DNA of 64,000 nucleotides from a virus. Within the stretch, counting starts at the first letter, position 1. Every line of letters begins with the position of its first letter. The translations under genes were made by a program, and so were the position numbers. The DNA lies in IMG/VR virus record IMGVR_UViG_3300035698_035303, positions 1-64,000 of that record; one strand, given 5' to 3'. The notes under the pieces were generated by a model. That model was not told the origin of the DNA. It made no database searches and worked only from the letters and a program-made list of their open reading frames with translations. Shown here one piece after another: positions 35,668-46,000 of the stretch.

Positions 35668-37383
35668 ATGGTTAGAACGTCGAAACAAAAAGCAGAGATA
35701 GCTAAATGTAAGAAGAATGCTTCTTACTTTATTGAGAACTACTGCAAGATTCGGCACCCTTTGCATGGTGTTATACCATTTCATATGCATTCGTTTCAAA
35801 CGAAATTAGCTGATGATTTCATGAATTATCAGAATCATATAATTAACAAATCAAGGCAGACGGGAATCTCGACTATAACAGCATGTTACAGCCTTTGGAT
35901 GCTTCAATTTCAAATGCATAAAGAAATAACTGTTATATCAAGAAAAGACGAAGAGGCAATGGCATTTATTGATAAAGTTAGATTAGCTTGGGAACACTTA
36001 CCAGATTGGATGAGAGTACCTAAAGGCGGGTCTAACAATATGCATAATTTTCAATTAGTTACACATAGTAAAATTAAAGCCGAAGCCAAATCAAAATCCG
36101 CAGGTCGTTCAGCATCATTAAATATGTTGATACTTGATGAGGCTGCACATATTGACGTTATTAGAGATATTTGGAAATCAGCTATGCCAACATTAAGTCG
36201 TGGTCATGGTAAATGCATTATGATTTCGACCCCAGACGGAATGGGTAACTTGTTCCACGAGACAGTTGAGAAAGCAAAGCTAGAAGGTACGCCAGAATGG
36301 AATGAATTTAGATTCACATTTTGTCATTGGACAGACGTCCCTGAGTATGATGAGGCGTGGTATAAAAAAGAACGACCAAAATGGAATGATCGTGACTGGG
36401 CACAAGAATATGAAGGTGACTTCCTTGGTTCCGGTAATACAGTTATCCCAGCAGATATGTTAAAGATTTTAGAAAAGAAGCTTAAACCACCAATCGGTTA
36501 TTTGAATCTTGATATGAAGCCATGTTCAAATGGTGAAGTTTGGGTTTGGTCTCTGCCAGCTCCTAAACATCAATATATTATTGGTGCTGATACTGCATCC
36601 GGTGATGGAAAAGATTTTTGCGCTGCCCTTGTAATGGACATGAATACAGGCGAACAAGTAGCTGAATTCAAGAATAAAACAGTATCGCCAAAACGATTCG
36701 CAAAATTACTTTATGACCTTGCGAATTATTATAATGAAGCTTATGTAATCCCAGAAAACAATAATATGGGTATTCTTACATGCGAAGAGATTTATAACGT
36801 GCTTGGGTATTGGAATATATATTTAGAGCGTAATCCCCAGACCAATAAGGTCAATTATAGGAAGCCTGGGTTTAACACAACTGCAAAAACTAGGCCAATT
36901 CTTATTGAAGGACTTAAAACATTATTTGACCCTAATGGTATGTGGACTATTCGTAGTCAACGATTTTTCTTGGAAGCTACAACGTTTACATGGCGTGGTG
37001 GCAAAGCTCAAGCAGAAAACAACTATAATGATGACTTAATGATATCTGGTGGGCTGATAGGTGGAAATATTGATTCCATTTTGTTAGATAATCCCCTTGC
37101 CGAGATAAAGCAAGAAGACGAGGGGTCAGAAACAGATATATGGGGTAATCAAGTAGAGTTTAATATGGCTGATACAAATCCGCCAGATGCTGCTATGTTT
37201 TCAATCGGTGATGATGATAATGATTCTAATAATGAACCAAGTCCTGAACCTAATGATTTTGAAGTTGACCCGTTTAATCCTCAACATCAAAGGTTACTTG
37301 GATTTGAAAATACAAACAAAATAAAAGATCAAATGACAGAATTTAGTTGGTTATACAATCAACAAAATAATAGGGGAAATTAA
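35668..37383 (+). CDS. Terminase large subunit, gp17-like
   Basis: A 571-aa packaging motor and nuclease. The N-terminal ATPase shows KSRQTGIST (61-69) in the Walker A position, LNMLILDE (151-158) as Walker B with D157/E158, and MISTP (185-189) as the coupling motif. The C-terminal RuvC-like nuclease shows GADTASGDGKDF with D308, VIPENN with E363, and NYNDD with D455/D456. The usual P-loop Lys of T4 gp17 (SRQLGKT) is Ile here, so this is a deviant Walker A in which K61 may substitute. The C-terminal 90 aa are acidic and variable. It cuts concatemers and pumps DNA through the portal encoded downstream. Confidence 0.9.
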   Translation: MVRTSKQKAEIAKCKKNASYFIENYCKIRHPLHGVIPFHMHSFQTKLADDFMNYQNHIINKSRQTGISTITACYSLWMLQFQMHKEITVISRKDEEAMAFIDKVRLAWEHLPDWMRVPKGGSNNMHNFQLVTHSKIKAEAKSKSAGRSASLNMLILDEAAHIDVIRDIWKSAMPTLSRGHGKCIMISTPDGMGNLFHETVEKAKLEGTPEWNEFRFTFCHWTDVPEYDEAWYKKERPKWNDRDWAQEYEGDFLGSGNTVIPADMLKILEKKLKPPIGYLNLDMKPCSNGEVWVWSLPAPKHQYIIGADTASGDGKDFCAALVMDMNTGEQVAEFKNKTVSPKRFAKLLYDLANYYNEAYVIPENNNMGILTCEEIYNVLGYWNIYLERNPQTNKVNYRKPGFNTTAKTRPILIEGLKTLFDPNGMWTIRSQRFFLEATTFTWRGGKAQAENNYNDDLMISGGLIGGNIDSILLDNPLAEIKQEDEGSETDIWGNQVEFNMADTNPPDAAMFSIGDDDNDSNNEPSPEPNDFEVDPFNPQHQRLLGFENTNKIKDQMTEFSWLYNQQNNRGN

Positions 37384-37385
37384 AT

Positions 37386-40300
37386 ATGGATTACGGACGT
37401 AAAACAAATTTGAATGATGCTGCTATTAACAGAGGTCTATCAGAAAAAATTGATCAAGATATTATGGACCGTAGCGCAAATATTCTTGAAACAGTTGACA
37501 GAAGTAAGCTTACTGTATCTGATATATTGGGGAGAACGAATACTGAACCCCCAGTTGACGAAGGGACGACTCTTCGTAAGATAGTTAAAGAGCTAAGAGG
37601 TAAGAAACATCGCAAATGGGTATCTAAAAACGAAATACGCGAGTATATGCGCGAGAAAATGCCTGACGATGAGACTTTTGATGCTTTTTGGAGCAGTGCA
37701 AAACAATCGAATGCAGGACATCGTAATTATGAATTTGGGAAACGCGGAGACGATGAGATAGTAACAAACGGCAAAAAACGTTATGCCGAGTCAATAGATG
37801 ACCCTAATTGTCATTTTCTACCAGATGACTTAAAATTTAGTCATGGTGACAATCAGGACCTTACTAAGCTTATGGAAGATAACCCAAATATGGGTCTAGG
37901 CTTTTTAGAGGGGTTCGGTGAAAAACCAGTCTTTGCCAAAATTGAGGAAAACAAACGTTTCTCATCCGATGCTGATGTTAACATGATTCTTGAGGGAGTT
38001 GATGAAGGTGCGTATACAAATAAGCAATGGACATTAGCTGCAAAAATGATAGCAGATGCTGCAAAAAATATTGTTAGAGCCTCTGATTGGGTTCAAGTAA
38101 AAGCAGCCGTAAATAAAATTGATGAACCAACCGGAGTTTATAGACATCCCAAACGTCCTAAAGGTTTAGCAAAAGCAATTGACGCTGTTTATAAAATGTC
38201 TAAAGATGGCAAAGATTGGCAGCAAATGAAAGCAAGCGTTATTAAATCATGGAAAGAATTAGACACTGCATATGCAAAAGCTGCTGAGAGAAGTCTTGCT
38301 TTAGAAGGTGATGCCCCTGGCGTTCCTGACGGAACTGGCCCAAGAAGCAAAAAAGGGAATTGCCCAATGAGCGAGTCTGGGCTTTCTTATGAGACATTAG
38401 CCAAAAACATTAAAAACGGTAATATAAAATCTGGAGCTACTATATTTGCTGCGGATAAAGAGTTTAAGGTCAAATCAGCTAGTGTTCAAGGCGATACTGT
38501 TTACATTGAAACAGACACACGTGTTTTTAAAGTTAAAAACGAAAAAGATGGTGATTCTGTTATTACAAAGTTTGATATGTCTGCTAATGAGTCTATAAAT
38601 GAATCAATTTCAGTTGTTGACGAAGCTGGGCTTTCTTATGAGACATTAGCTAAAAATATTAAAAATGATAATATAAAATCTGGAGCCACTATATTTGCTG
38701 GAGATAAAGAATTTAAAGTTAAATCTGCTAGCGTTCAAGGTGATACAGTTTATATTGAAACAGATAAACGTGTTTTTAAAATCAAAAATGAAAAGGATGG
38801 CGATTCTGTTATTACAAAGTTTGATATGGGCGTTGATGAGGCCAAATTTGAATACAATATTCCTCACTTAAATAAAGCCAAAACCCGTAAAGGGCAGATT
38901 ATTCAGGTTGTAACAAAATCTCCTAAAGTCTTTCATTATTGGACTGGTAAAGCGTGGACTAAATCTTTGGATGGAGCCAAAGAGCTTGTATCCGGGCCAG
39001 AAGCTAAAAGTGATCTTAAAAAAGCTCTCGCAAGTTGGGATGTATCAACAGTAGAGAACGTTGATGAATATATAAAGCTTGGTCCTAAAGACAAACGGGT
39101 TATTAAAGACTTCATGGCAGGCAAATCTAGTTCCAGCAAGAATTTAGATACAGACGGCAAAAAACTTGATGGTGTTTGGATGGGTGGAAATAAATTAGCA
39201 ACTCGTGGTTCTGATAAGATGATTTCATTTAGCGATACAGGCGGTAAATCGGCACAGATTATTAAGAATTTTGCAAAGAAACTCAACCCTGCCGTTATTC
39301 ATGAAGATATTGATGAAGCAAATCGTGTGAACACTGACGCATATATGCGCTCCCACGGTAAAAAACCCAAAGGTCGTGGCAGATGGTTGTTCTTCTTCGG
39401 TGAAAAAGCTCACAAAGACTGGCCAAAAAAGACTGACGGATCATTTGCTTCCTCTAACACCACCTTCGGTGATGCTGTAAAGCAAGCAAAAATCGAAGTT
39501 AAAAAACGTGGTTTAAAAGATATTGAAATTATTGTTGGTGAGTCCACAACAGAGAGCGTTGAAGACGCTATTGAATCCTTATCATTATCTTTATTTGGTG
39601 AGGATAGGAATCGCCCTTTTGACCGAATTGTGGATGAGGCCAAAGGTCTTGTTTACACAGTATCATTTGATAGTGATCGTGATTTAGAAAAATTTGAAAA
39701 GAAATATAAGAGTCCTATTGGTGGTGTAACGTGGAAGAAAATTACCACTAAGCCCAGGATTACCCAATCAATCAATGTTTTTTACAAAGGTGGACAGGCT
39801 GGGAAAGAAGAAGGAAGCAAATTCATAGGAAAGATAAAAGACGAATTCACCAGAGTTTTTGTTACTTCCAATAAACGTTCTGATGCTAAGGATGAAGCTA
39901 TTGAATCTTTATCATTATCTTTGTTTGGAGAAGCTAAATATGAGCATCCTCCATCAAATATACATAAGGAACCATTTGGTACTCAGGTTTACTTCGCGAT
40001 TAAACCTCTGGAGAAAACTCTTCCTGAGAAAGATGCATACGCCAGTATAACTAATCAGGATCTTTCGACTAGGAACCCAGAAATTCAAATCGCCTTCTAC
40101 TCTAAGAAGGGTAGGGATTTATTGGGGTGGATTACCTTCAAGGTGTCTTTCTCTGGTAAGAATGTAAAAACCAAAGTTCTTGACACACATAAGTACGGCA
40201 AGGATAACCAAAGGGCATTAACTAAAGAAGTTGAAGACGCCTTGAAAAAAGCTAAGGTTCAACCGTTATCCGAAGACGTTGATGAAGCTGGGTTATTAAG

Positions 40301-41027
40301 AGCTCCCGCACATGTTAAACAAATTCTTGTACAATTAGCTAAAAAAATTAAAGGCGTTAAAATTACGAAATCCAGTCGTGGTAATTACATGTTTGGTGGT
40401 AATAATCTAGCTAAAGGTCCTGCTGAAAAAATTGTTAAAGCCTTGAAAGATTTAGGCAAAACAGGTAGAGTAGCAGAAATAGATGGTAAATTTTTTGCTC
40501 AAACTTCCCTTGGCGAATCTGTAGATGAAGGCAAGAAGCCTACAGGCGCAAAACTTGAAGCTGCAAAAAGATTATTAGCAAGATTCAAAAAAGAAAAAGG
40601 TGATACTGCTGAAGCATCAGCAGACTTTATTAATGCATATATTAAGGGCGATGAAAAGTTTATGCGTCGTATTTTATATGCCCCAGGTAACTCTCGTAGA
40701 GGTGCTTTATATGCCCAGGAACGATTAAGAATGATGACCGAGGATATAAACGATTTACTTGAAGAATTAATGATAATGTGCGAAGATATAGATGATATTT
40801 ATACTATTGAATTTCCAAAAAGTAATCAAGATTCTGACTACTCAAAGATTATAGACTTACTTACAAAACACCCACAAGCAAAAAAGCTTGGCAAAAAAGC
40901 TTGGATCAAAGCTGGCAAGCTTCTTATTAAAGGATTTGATGTCAAAGGATTAACTAGTCTTATTAAAAATCCAGGTATTAATTTAATGAGTAAAATAAAT
41001 CAGACAAAAATAACTTTGTTAAGTTAA
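37386..41027 (+). CDS. Putative internal-head polyprotein with multiple protease sites
   Basis: A 1213-aa, lysine-rich protein made of separate, mostly short alpha/beta segments joined by acidic linkers of the type [V/I]-D-E followed by A or G: after E59, E207, E413, E485, E644, E751, E967 and E1048. Further candidates are LFGE at E739 and E849, and NVDE at E561. This matches the T4 gp21 prohead-protease rule (hydrophobic-x-Glu, then small residue). Two segments are near-identical 67-aa copies, and one 13-aa linker is duplicated. I see no enzyme motif. By analogy with T4 internal proteins it may be packed in the prohead and cut into about ten peptides; it lies between terminase and portal genes. 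A plain multidomain structural protein is the alternative. Confidence 0.55.
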   Translation: MDYGRKTNLNDAAINRGLSEKIDQDIMDRSANILETVDRSKLTVSDILGRTNTEPPVDEGTTLRKIVKELRGKKHRKWVSKNEIREYMREKMPDDETFDAFWSSAKQSNAGHRNYEFGKRGDDEIVTNGKKRYAESIDDPNCHFLPDDLKFSHGDNQDLTKLMEDNPNMGLGFLEGFGEKPVFAKIEENKRFSSDADVNMILEGVDEGAYTNKQWTLAAKMIADAAKNIVRASDWVQVKAAVNKIDEPTGVYRHPKRPKGLAKAIDAVYKMSKDGKDWQQMKASVIKSWKELDTAYAKAAERSLALEGDAPGVPDGTGPRSKKGNCPMSESGLSYETLAKNIKNGNIKSGATIFAADKEFKVKSASVQGDTVYIETDTRVFKVKNEKDGDSVITKFDMSANESINESISVVDEAGLSYETLAKNIKNDNIKSGATIFAGDKEFKVKSASVQGDTVYIETDKRVFKIKNEKDGDSVITKFDMGVDEAKFEYNIPHLNKAKTRKGQIIQVVTKSPKVFHYWTGKAWTKSLDGAKELVSGPEAKSDLKKALASWDVSTVENVDEYIKLGPKDKRVIKDFMAGKSSSSKNLDTDGKKLDGVWMGGNKLATRGSDKMISFSDTGGKSAQIIKNFAKKLNPAVIHEDIDEANRVNTDAYMRSHGKKPKGRGRWLFFFGEKAHKDWPKKTDGSFASSNTTFGDAVKQAKIEVKKRGLKDIEIIVGESTTESVEDAIESLSLSLFGEDRNRPFDRIVDEAKGLVYTVSFDSDRDLEKFEKKYKSPIGGVTWKKITTKPRITQSINVFYKGGQAGKEEGSKFIGKIKDEFTRVFVTSNKRSDAKDEAIESLSLSLFGEAKYEHPPSNIHKEPFGTQVYFAIKPLEKTLPEKDAYASITNQDLSTRNPEIQIAFYSKKGRDLLGWITFKVSFSGKNVKTKVLDTHKYGKDNQRALTKEVEDALKKAKVQPLSEDVDEAGLLRAPAHVKQILVQLAKKIKGVKITKSSRGNYMFGGNNLAKGPAEKIVKALKDLGKTGRVAEIDGKFFAQTSLGESVDEGKKPTGAKLEAAKRLLARFKKEKGDTAEASADFINAYIKGDEKFMRRILYAPGNSRRGALYAQERLRMMTEDINDLLEELMIMCEDIDDIYTIEFPKSNQDSDYSKIIDLLTKHPQAKKLGKKAWIKAGKLLIKGFDVKGLTSLIKNPGINLMSKINQTKITLLS
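38379..38828 (+). repeat. Tandem 67-aa domain duplication in the polyprotein
   Basis: Two in-frame copies of a 201-base unit, 38379-38579 and 38628-38828, both encoding GLSYETLAKNIKN...VITKFDM with few changes. The 48-base spacer encodes a linker with two candidate sites (SINE|S and VVDE|A), and the second copy is followed by GVDE|A. Many differences are at third codon positions, so the copies have been kept under protein-level selection. Confidence 0.85.
39564..39932 (+). repeat. Duplicated linker motif in the polyprotein
   Basis: The 13-residue sequence [D/E]AIESLSLSLFGE is encoded at 39564-39602 and again at 39894-39932. Each copy ends in a Glu that could be a protease site (FGE|D and FGE|A). 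The copies flank one segment of about 98 aa, as expected for a repeated inter-domain processing linker. Confidence 0.8.
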
Positions 41028-41037
41028 GTCGGAGCTT

Positions 41038-41475
41038 ATGTTGAAACACCCCGATTTAGAATTAAAACTTGCTGAAGGATCTGAACTTTTACGTAATTCT
41101 ATTTTAGCCGATGGCATGACGATAAAAGAAGAACGTCAGAAGAGTGGGCGGTTGCTATTGCGCTGTTCAAAGCACAATAAGCTTTTTAATGCAAGTCTTG
41201 CTTTGGATACTTTGGGTTGGAGATTGTCCATTATAAGTAATAATGGCATCTTAGAAAATGCAACTTTCAAGGTAAATAATTGTACTACAACCGGATTAAA
41301 AAAACTTATTGAACGTGCCGGATTGAAAATAGTTTTAATAGCCAAACCAATAATTGAAGATAAGCCTTTACCCAATGTTTTAGAATTTAAATTAAAAGAG
41401 AAAAGAGTTTCGTATGAAAGAAACTCCAAAGAAATGACAGTCAAAGATGTTTTACAAAAGGTGAAAAATGACTGA
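41038..41475 (+). CDS. Hypothetical protein (145 aa)
   Basis: A 145-aa alpha/beta protein (MLKHPDLELKLAEGSELLRN), starting at an ATG with CGGAG upstream and overlapping the next gene by eight bases. The N-terminus contains a leader-like LKLAE|GSE, but the pattern is weak. No known domain is visible. It links the polyprotein gene to the hub-like gene. Confidence 0.5.
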   Translation: MLKHPDLELKLAEGSELLRNSILADGMTIKEERQKSGRLLLRCSKHNKLFNASLALDTLGWRLSIISNNGILENATFKVNNCTTTGLKKLIERAGLKIVLIAKPIIEDKPLPNVLEFKLKEKRVSYERNSKEMTVKDVLQKVKND

Positions 41476-43087
41476 TACCTTTACTGACAATATTACTTTA
41501 GACCCTGAATTTCTTTGGTTGCCAAAACCAACAGGGGAACTAGGGAGCCTTGCAGGTAAAGTTGGTAATTTCATGCCTTATTGTAATATAAAATTTGCTG
41601 ATCTTCCTTTGTTTCATATTCCCAATGAACATCTTATTGATATGTCATTAGGACTTGGTATAGGTAGTGGCGGTGGTGTTGGTGGAACAACAATAAATTT
41701 GACATTACTTGACCCAACGAACTTTATTCTTGAGCGTGTTATGCGTTATGCAATAATGAGAAACAACTATGGTGGTTGGGCATTCTTATTAGTTCAATTT
41801 GGGTGGACAGACGGAATAACAAATTATGGAATGCAACCTGATGAATTCCTCAAATTTTCTGTTAGCAATTGGGTCCAAACTGTTGATACAGGGGTAACAA
41901 GATATACACTTACAGGGGTGTCTCAAGGACAAATGTTGCTTCGCAATGTTAGAGTCCCTGATACTATAGCTCTGCCTTTTGTGGATTCTGTACCAGTAAG
42001 TGGAAAAGCTTATAAAACTCAAACTGGGTATGTTTTAGATGAAATGCTAAATAGACTCATTCCCAACTTGCCTAATAAAGTAAAAGTTATTGGTAATATA
42101 AGTGATAGAGGGATAGCAGATATCGCTGGTTTTTTCAATCAAGCTGGTAATCAACGTGGCATAACTCTGTTTAAAGAATTAGCAAATAAATACTTAACAA
42201 CAACAAGCGGTGGTTATTTTCAATGGTGTTTTGTTAGCCATGTTAATGAAAAATCTGCGGTTAAAGATGCAAAGAGTAGTGACGAAGTAACTGCCCCAGT
42301 TAATAATGGTGTTTACATATTATTTTATGACCCAAGTTATGTTGACGACTTACGAAAACAAAATGCAATTGTTCGTAACTCATCAATGCCATCTGAATAT
42401 TCAATTTACAAATCTTGTGAGGCGTTAATTAGATGGCCAAATCATATGGGTTATGCTTTAGAACTACAAATTGGTGGAAATACCGATTGGCTTGGAAATG
42501 CATTTGATTTAACACGAACATCTATTACGGCTGCAGGACAAGTAAGTCCAGGTCCCACTGTTAAAACAAAAACCCCAACAAACGAATCAGTCATTCAAGA
42601 TGGCGCATTAAATACTATCGATAGAAGTCATAATGCAGATCAGATGGGTGGCGGTGCAGGGCAAACCACAACAGGTAAAGCATCAAACATGGGTACTATC
42701 AACGCAGCAAAAGGTCAAAGGTCACAGGCTTTTGCTAATCAAATGACCCTGACAACTAAAGGGGAACCATGGTTTGTTAATCAAGCAATGTTCGCTGGTA
42801 TGCATTTTGGCGTTTTGTTTGATAATAAAACAAATTTATCGAGGGTTATGGTCCCTTACGCAGCAAATGACCCAGACCAATTAAAAAATTCAATTCCGAT
42901 GTTACGATCATTAACCCCTGAAAATTTTCAATTCTTAATGGATGGAGGCTTTTTTGACCCTGAACAATTCCCAAGCCCCTTAACAGGAACATGGGCAATC
43001 CAAGGTGTTACTCAACGGATCTCTGGCGGTACATTTACGACGTCATTTCAATTACTAAGGGACTTAGAACAGGAGACAAGCATATGA
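41468..43087 (+). CDS. Putative baseplate hub / tail protein
   Basis: A 539-aa protein. Near residues 75-125 it has a beta-rich domain ending LLVQFGWTDG, a pattern seen in hub-type tail proteins, where a strand with F-G-[WY] follows membrane-distal loops. The last 25 residues (GTWAIQGVTQRISGGTFTTS) resemble the end of gpD/gp27-like hub proteins. A Gly-rich insertion (LGIGSGGGVGGTT) lies near residue 75, and a low-complexity linker at 375-420. In T4 the hub gene is far from the portal; here it overlaps the portal start as ATGA. The hub assignment is tentative; tail structural protein is safer. Confidence 0.5.
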   Translation: MTDTFTDNITLDPEFLWLPKPTGELGSLAGKVGNFMPYCNIKFADLPLFHIPNEHLIDMSLGLGIGSGGGVGGTTINLTLLDPTNFILERVMRYAIMRNNYGGWAFLLVQFGWTDGITNYGMQPDEFLKFSVSNWVQTVDTGVTRYTLTGVSQGQMLLRNVRVPDTIALPFVDSVPVSGKAYKTQTGYVLDEMLNRLIPNLPNKVKVIGNISDRGIADIAGFFNQAGNQRGITLFKELANKYLTTTSGGYFQWCFVSHVNEKSAVKDAKSSDEVTAPVNNGVYILFYDPSYVDDLRKQNAIVRNSSMPSEYSIYKSCEALIRWPNHMGYALELQIGGNTDWLGNAFDLTRTSITAAGQVSPGPTVKTKTPTNESVIQDGALNTIDRSHNADQMGGGAGQTTTGKASNMGTINAAKGQRSQAFANQMTLTTKGEPWFVNQAMFAGMHFGVLFDNKTNLSRVMVPYAANDPDQLKNSIPMLRSLTPENFQFLMDGGFFDPEQFPSPLTGTWAIQGVTQRISGGTFTTSFQLLRDLEQETSI

Positions 43088-46000
43088 GCTTGCTACCAAC
43101 ATTTTTTAATGATATCCAACAAAATATTGATAAGTTTGGCTATGTCGGACATGACGATATCATTTCAGCTCCTTTAACACCAAAAGACAATTATCATGCA
43201 CCTATTCCAGTTCATGATGAATCAGATTGGTATCAAAACTTTATGTTTGTTGGGGAAGATCGTCTCCAAAGATATACTGATTTTGTTGGGATGGACGCAC
43301 ATCCTCTTATGTCATCCGCTCTTGACATTTATGCTGAAGAGTCATCACAAAAAGACGCATGGGGAAATGTTCTTCAAATTCATACAGATGACCAAGTCAT
43401 TAAAGAAGAATTAGAACATTTATTGTTTAAACGTTTAAATATCAACCATAATCTTTTCCGTATTGTAAGAGAAACATGTAAATATGGTGATAAATATCAA
43501 TACCTTGTTTTAGAGAAAAACCGAAAAGGCGTTTTATTCTTAAAAGATATGCCTGTTCAATCAGTTTGGCGTTTGGAATGGCAAGGAAAACTACTTGCAT
43601 TTGTACAACAGACACCAGCAGGTATTACTCCCCCACTTGACCCATTTAGTGTCGTTCATTGGAGAATTGCTTTAAATCAAGAACGCTACAAACCTTATGG
43701 AACATCTATATTTGATCCATGTCGTCGCCATTACCGTCAATTAGTTTTGATGGAAGACGCTATGGTCGTATATCGAATTACTAGAGCTCCGGAAAGAAGA
43801 GTGTTCTTTGTTAATTGTGGACGTTTGCCAACTCCTAAAGCCGAAGAATATATGAAGAAAATTACAGGCAGATTTCGTAAACGTTCTATTGTTAACCCAG
43901 TTAATGGTGAAATTGACTGGAGATCGAATCCGCTTGCCCCTGATGAAGATTTTTACATTCCCATAAGAGATGGGAATGACGGAACAAGGATTGAACAACT
44001 TGCAGGAGCCCAAAATCTTGGTGAAGTTGACGATGTTGTTTGGTTTAAAGACCAAATTCTGGCTTACCTCAAAATCCCCCGTGTTTATTTACAAGATACA
44101 GATGGGGGTTCGTCTGAACGCAGAGAAAATCTGTGTTTAGACGGCGATACTAAAATTGCACTTTTAGATGGGACTTCGCCTACTATCAAGGAACTTTCAG
44201 AAAAAGATGAAGATTTTTGGGTATATTCCATAAATGAGCATAATAAAGTTGTTCCTGGATTGGCGTCGGGGGTTAAGTTAACAAGGTCAAATACAGAAGT
44301 TGTTGAGGTTGAACTTGATAATGGTGAAAAGGTTATATCAACACCTGATCATCCATTTATGAAACGTGATGGAACATATTGTAAAGCTGAAGACCTCAAA
44401 TCAGGTGAATCATTAATGCCTTTATATAGAAAAATATCTGGTGTTGATGACGATAGTTGTCTAAAGGGATATGAAAAGGTTTACAATCCAAAATCGGGTA
44501 AATGGCCATTTACCCATAGGATGGTTGAGGAATCATTACATAACCAAATCCCAAAGGATTGTGTTGTTCATCATTGTAATTTCAATAAGCGTGACAATAG
44601 CCCAAATAATTTAAAAGTAATGAATACTCAAGATCATGCAAAATATCATATTGAATTAGCATCTAAAAACATAACACCTGAAGTAATAGCTAAAAGAAAT
44701 AAATCAATTAAAAGATTTTATAATACAGAAGAAGGAAAACGTAAAATTGAATTAACTCGATTGGCAGGGGTAGAGAATCAACAAAAATGGTTAAAATCTA
44801 AAAAACATAGAGATTTTAAAAGTAAATTACGTAAACAAAGATATGTTCCTGGTGATGCATTTTATGATTTTCAACATTCAGATAAGAATGTAGAGTTGGG
44901 TAGAGAACGAGGACGACTAAATGTCATCAACGGTGCTATTTCAAAGATGATTCAGAAAGCGGCGGATGCAAACAGGCGTAATGACATAACCTTTGACAAA
45001 GTTGTTGCAGCTGCTGAAAGTGGGGGTTATAGCCGGAATACCCTCAGAGATCATCTAGGATGTTCTATTGGTCTGATTATTGCTGCAATCAAAAGTAATG
45101 GATTGACTTATAAAGAATTCCACAGGATTTACATAGCTCTACCAAGGATGAACTATCTTATAAAAATTGCGAAGGGCTGTCACTGTCAAAATATGGTTGA
45201 TCTTATAAAATGGTCGAAGTTTTCAAAACCAGAAATTATAAGAAGTATTAATAGTTATGGAATGAAAGTTCCTGAATTTATGAAAAAGTATTGTGACTTC
45301 ACTCCAATGGATATATCCGAACAATGTAAGAACCATAAAGTTGTGGCTGTACGGAAATTAGAACAAAAAAGAGATACTTACTGTATGACCGTAAAAAAGT
45401 ATCATAATTTTGCCCTAAGTAGCGGAATATACGTTAGAAATTCGATGCAAGATATTCGTTTTGCGCGAACAATAGAGAGAGTTCAAACGGAGATCCTTGA
45501 GGGGATAACTAAGATTTGTATTATCCATTTAATGCTTCGTGGTTATAATAAAACTCGTGCGTTAAATTTTGCAATTCAAACAACATCACCCTCATACGCG
45601 CACGAACGTGCGGAACAAGAAGTTGAAAGCAGCAGATTAAGTCTTGCAGATTCATATTTTGAAACGGGTTTCCCTCGTGAGTATACATGGGAACGAATTC
45701 TCAAACTTACTAAAAGAGAAACACGTAAATTACAGAAAAAACGTAGACAAGAAGATTTAATTTTAGCTGAGAGAGAAGCACAAGTCGAAGCTTATAGGAC
45801 AAAAGCGACTGAATTTTATGAGGAGTTGTACTCAAATAAATGGGGTCTTGTTAAAGATACTGACGGGGATGATGATCAACAAACTAAAGATACCCATAAG
45901 TCAGGGGATGTCCCAAAGACATCCCAAGAACCTTATAGCGGTCATGGCAAAGGTAAAGAAATTGAACCAGCTAGAGAACAACCAGATGTAACAGCGCCAC

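Noticed and set aside
38379-38828. Repeat as a CRISPR array or mobile-element repeat
   Set aside because: There are only two long copies, both coding in the same frame, with no short regular spacers. It is a protein domain duplication.
42991-43083. N-terminal extension of the portal protein from an ATG at 42991
   Set aside because: It lies entirely within the hub-like gene, has no ribosome-binding site and is unlike portal sequence. The ATG at 43084 has CAGGAG and an ATGA overlap.
44560-44690. Free-standing HNH homing endonuclease gene
   Set aside because: The HNH motif is in frame with portal sequence on both sides and is bracketed by intein blocks A/B and F/G, so it is part of an intein.
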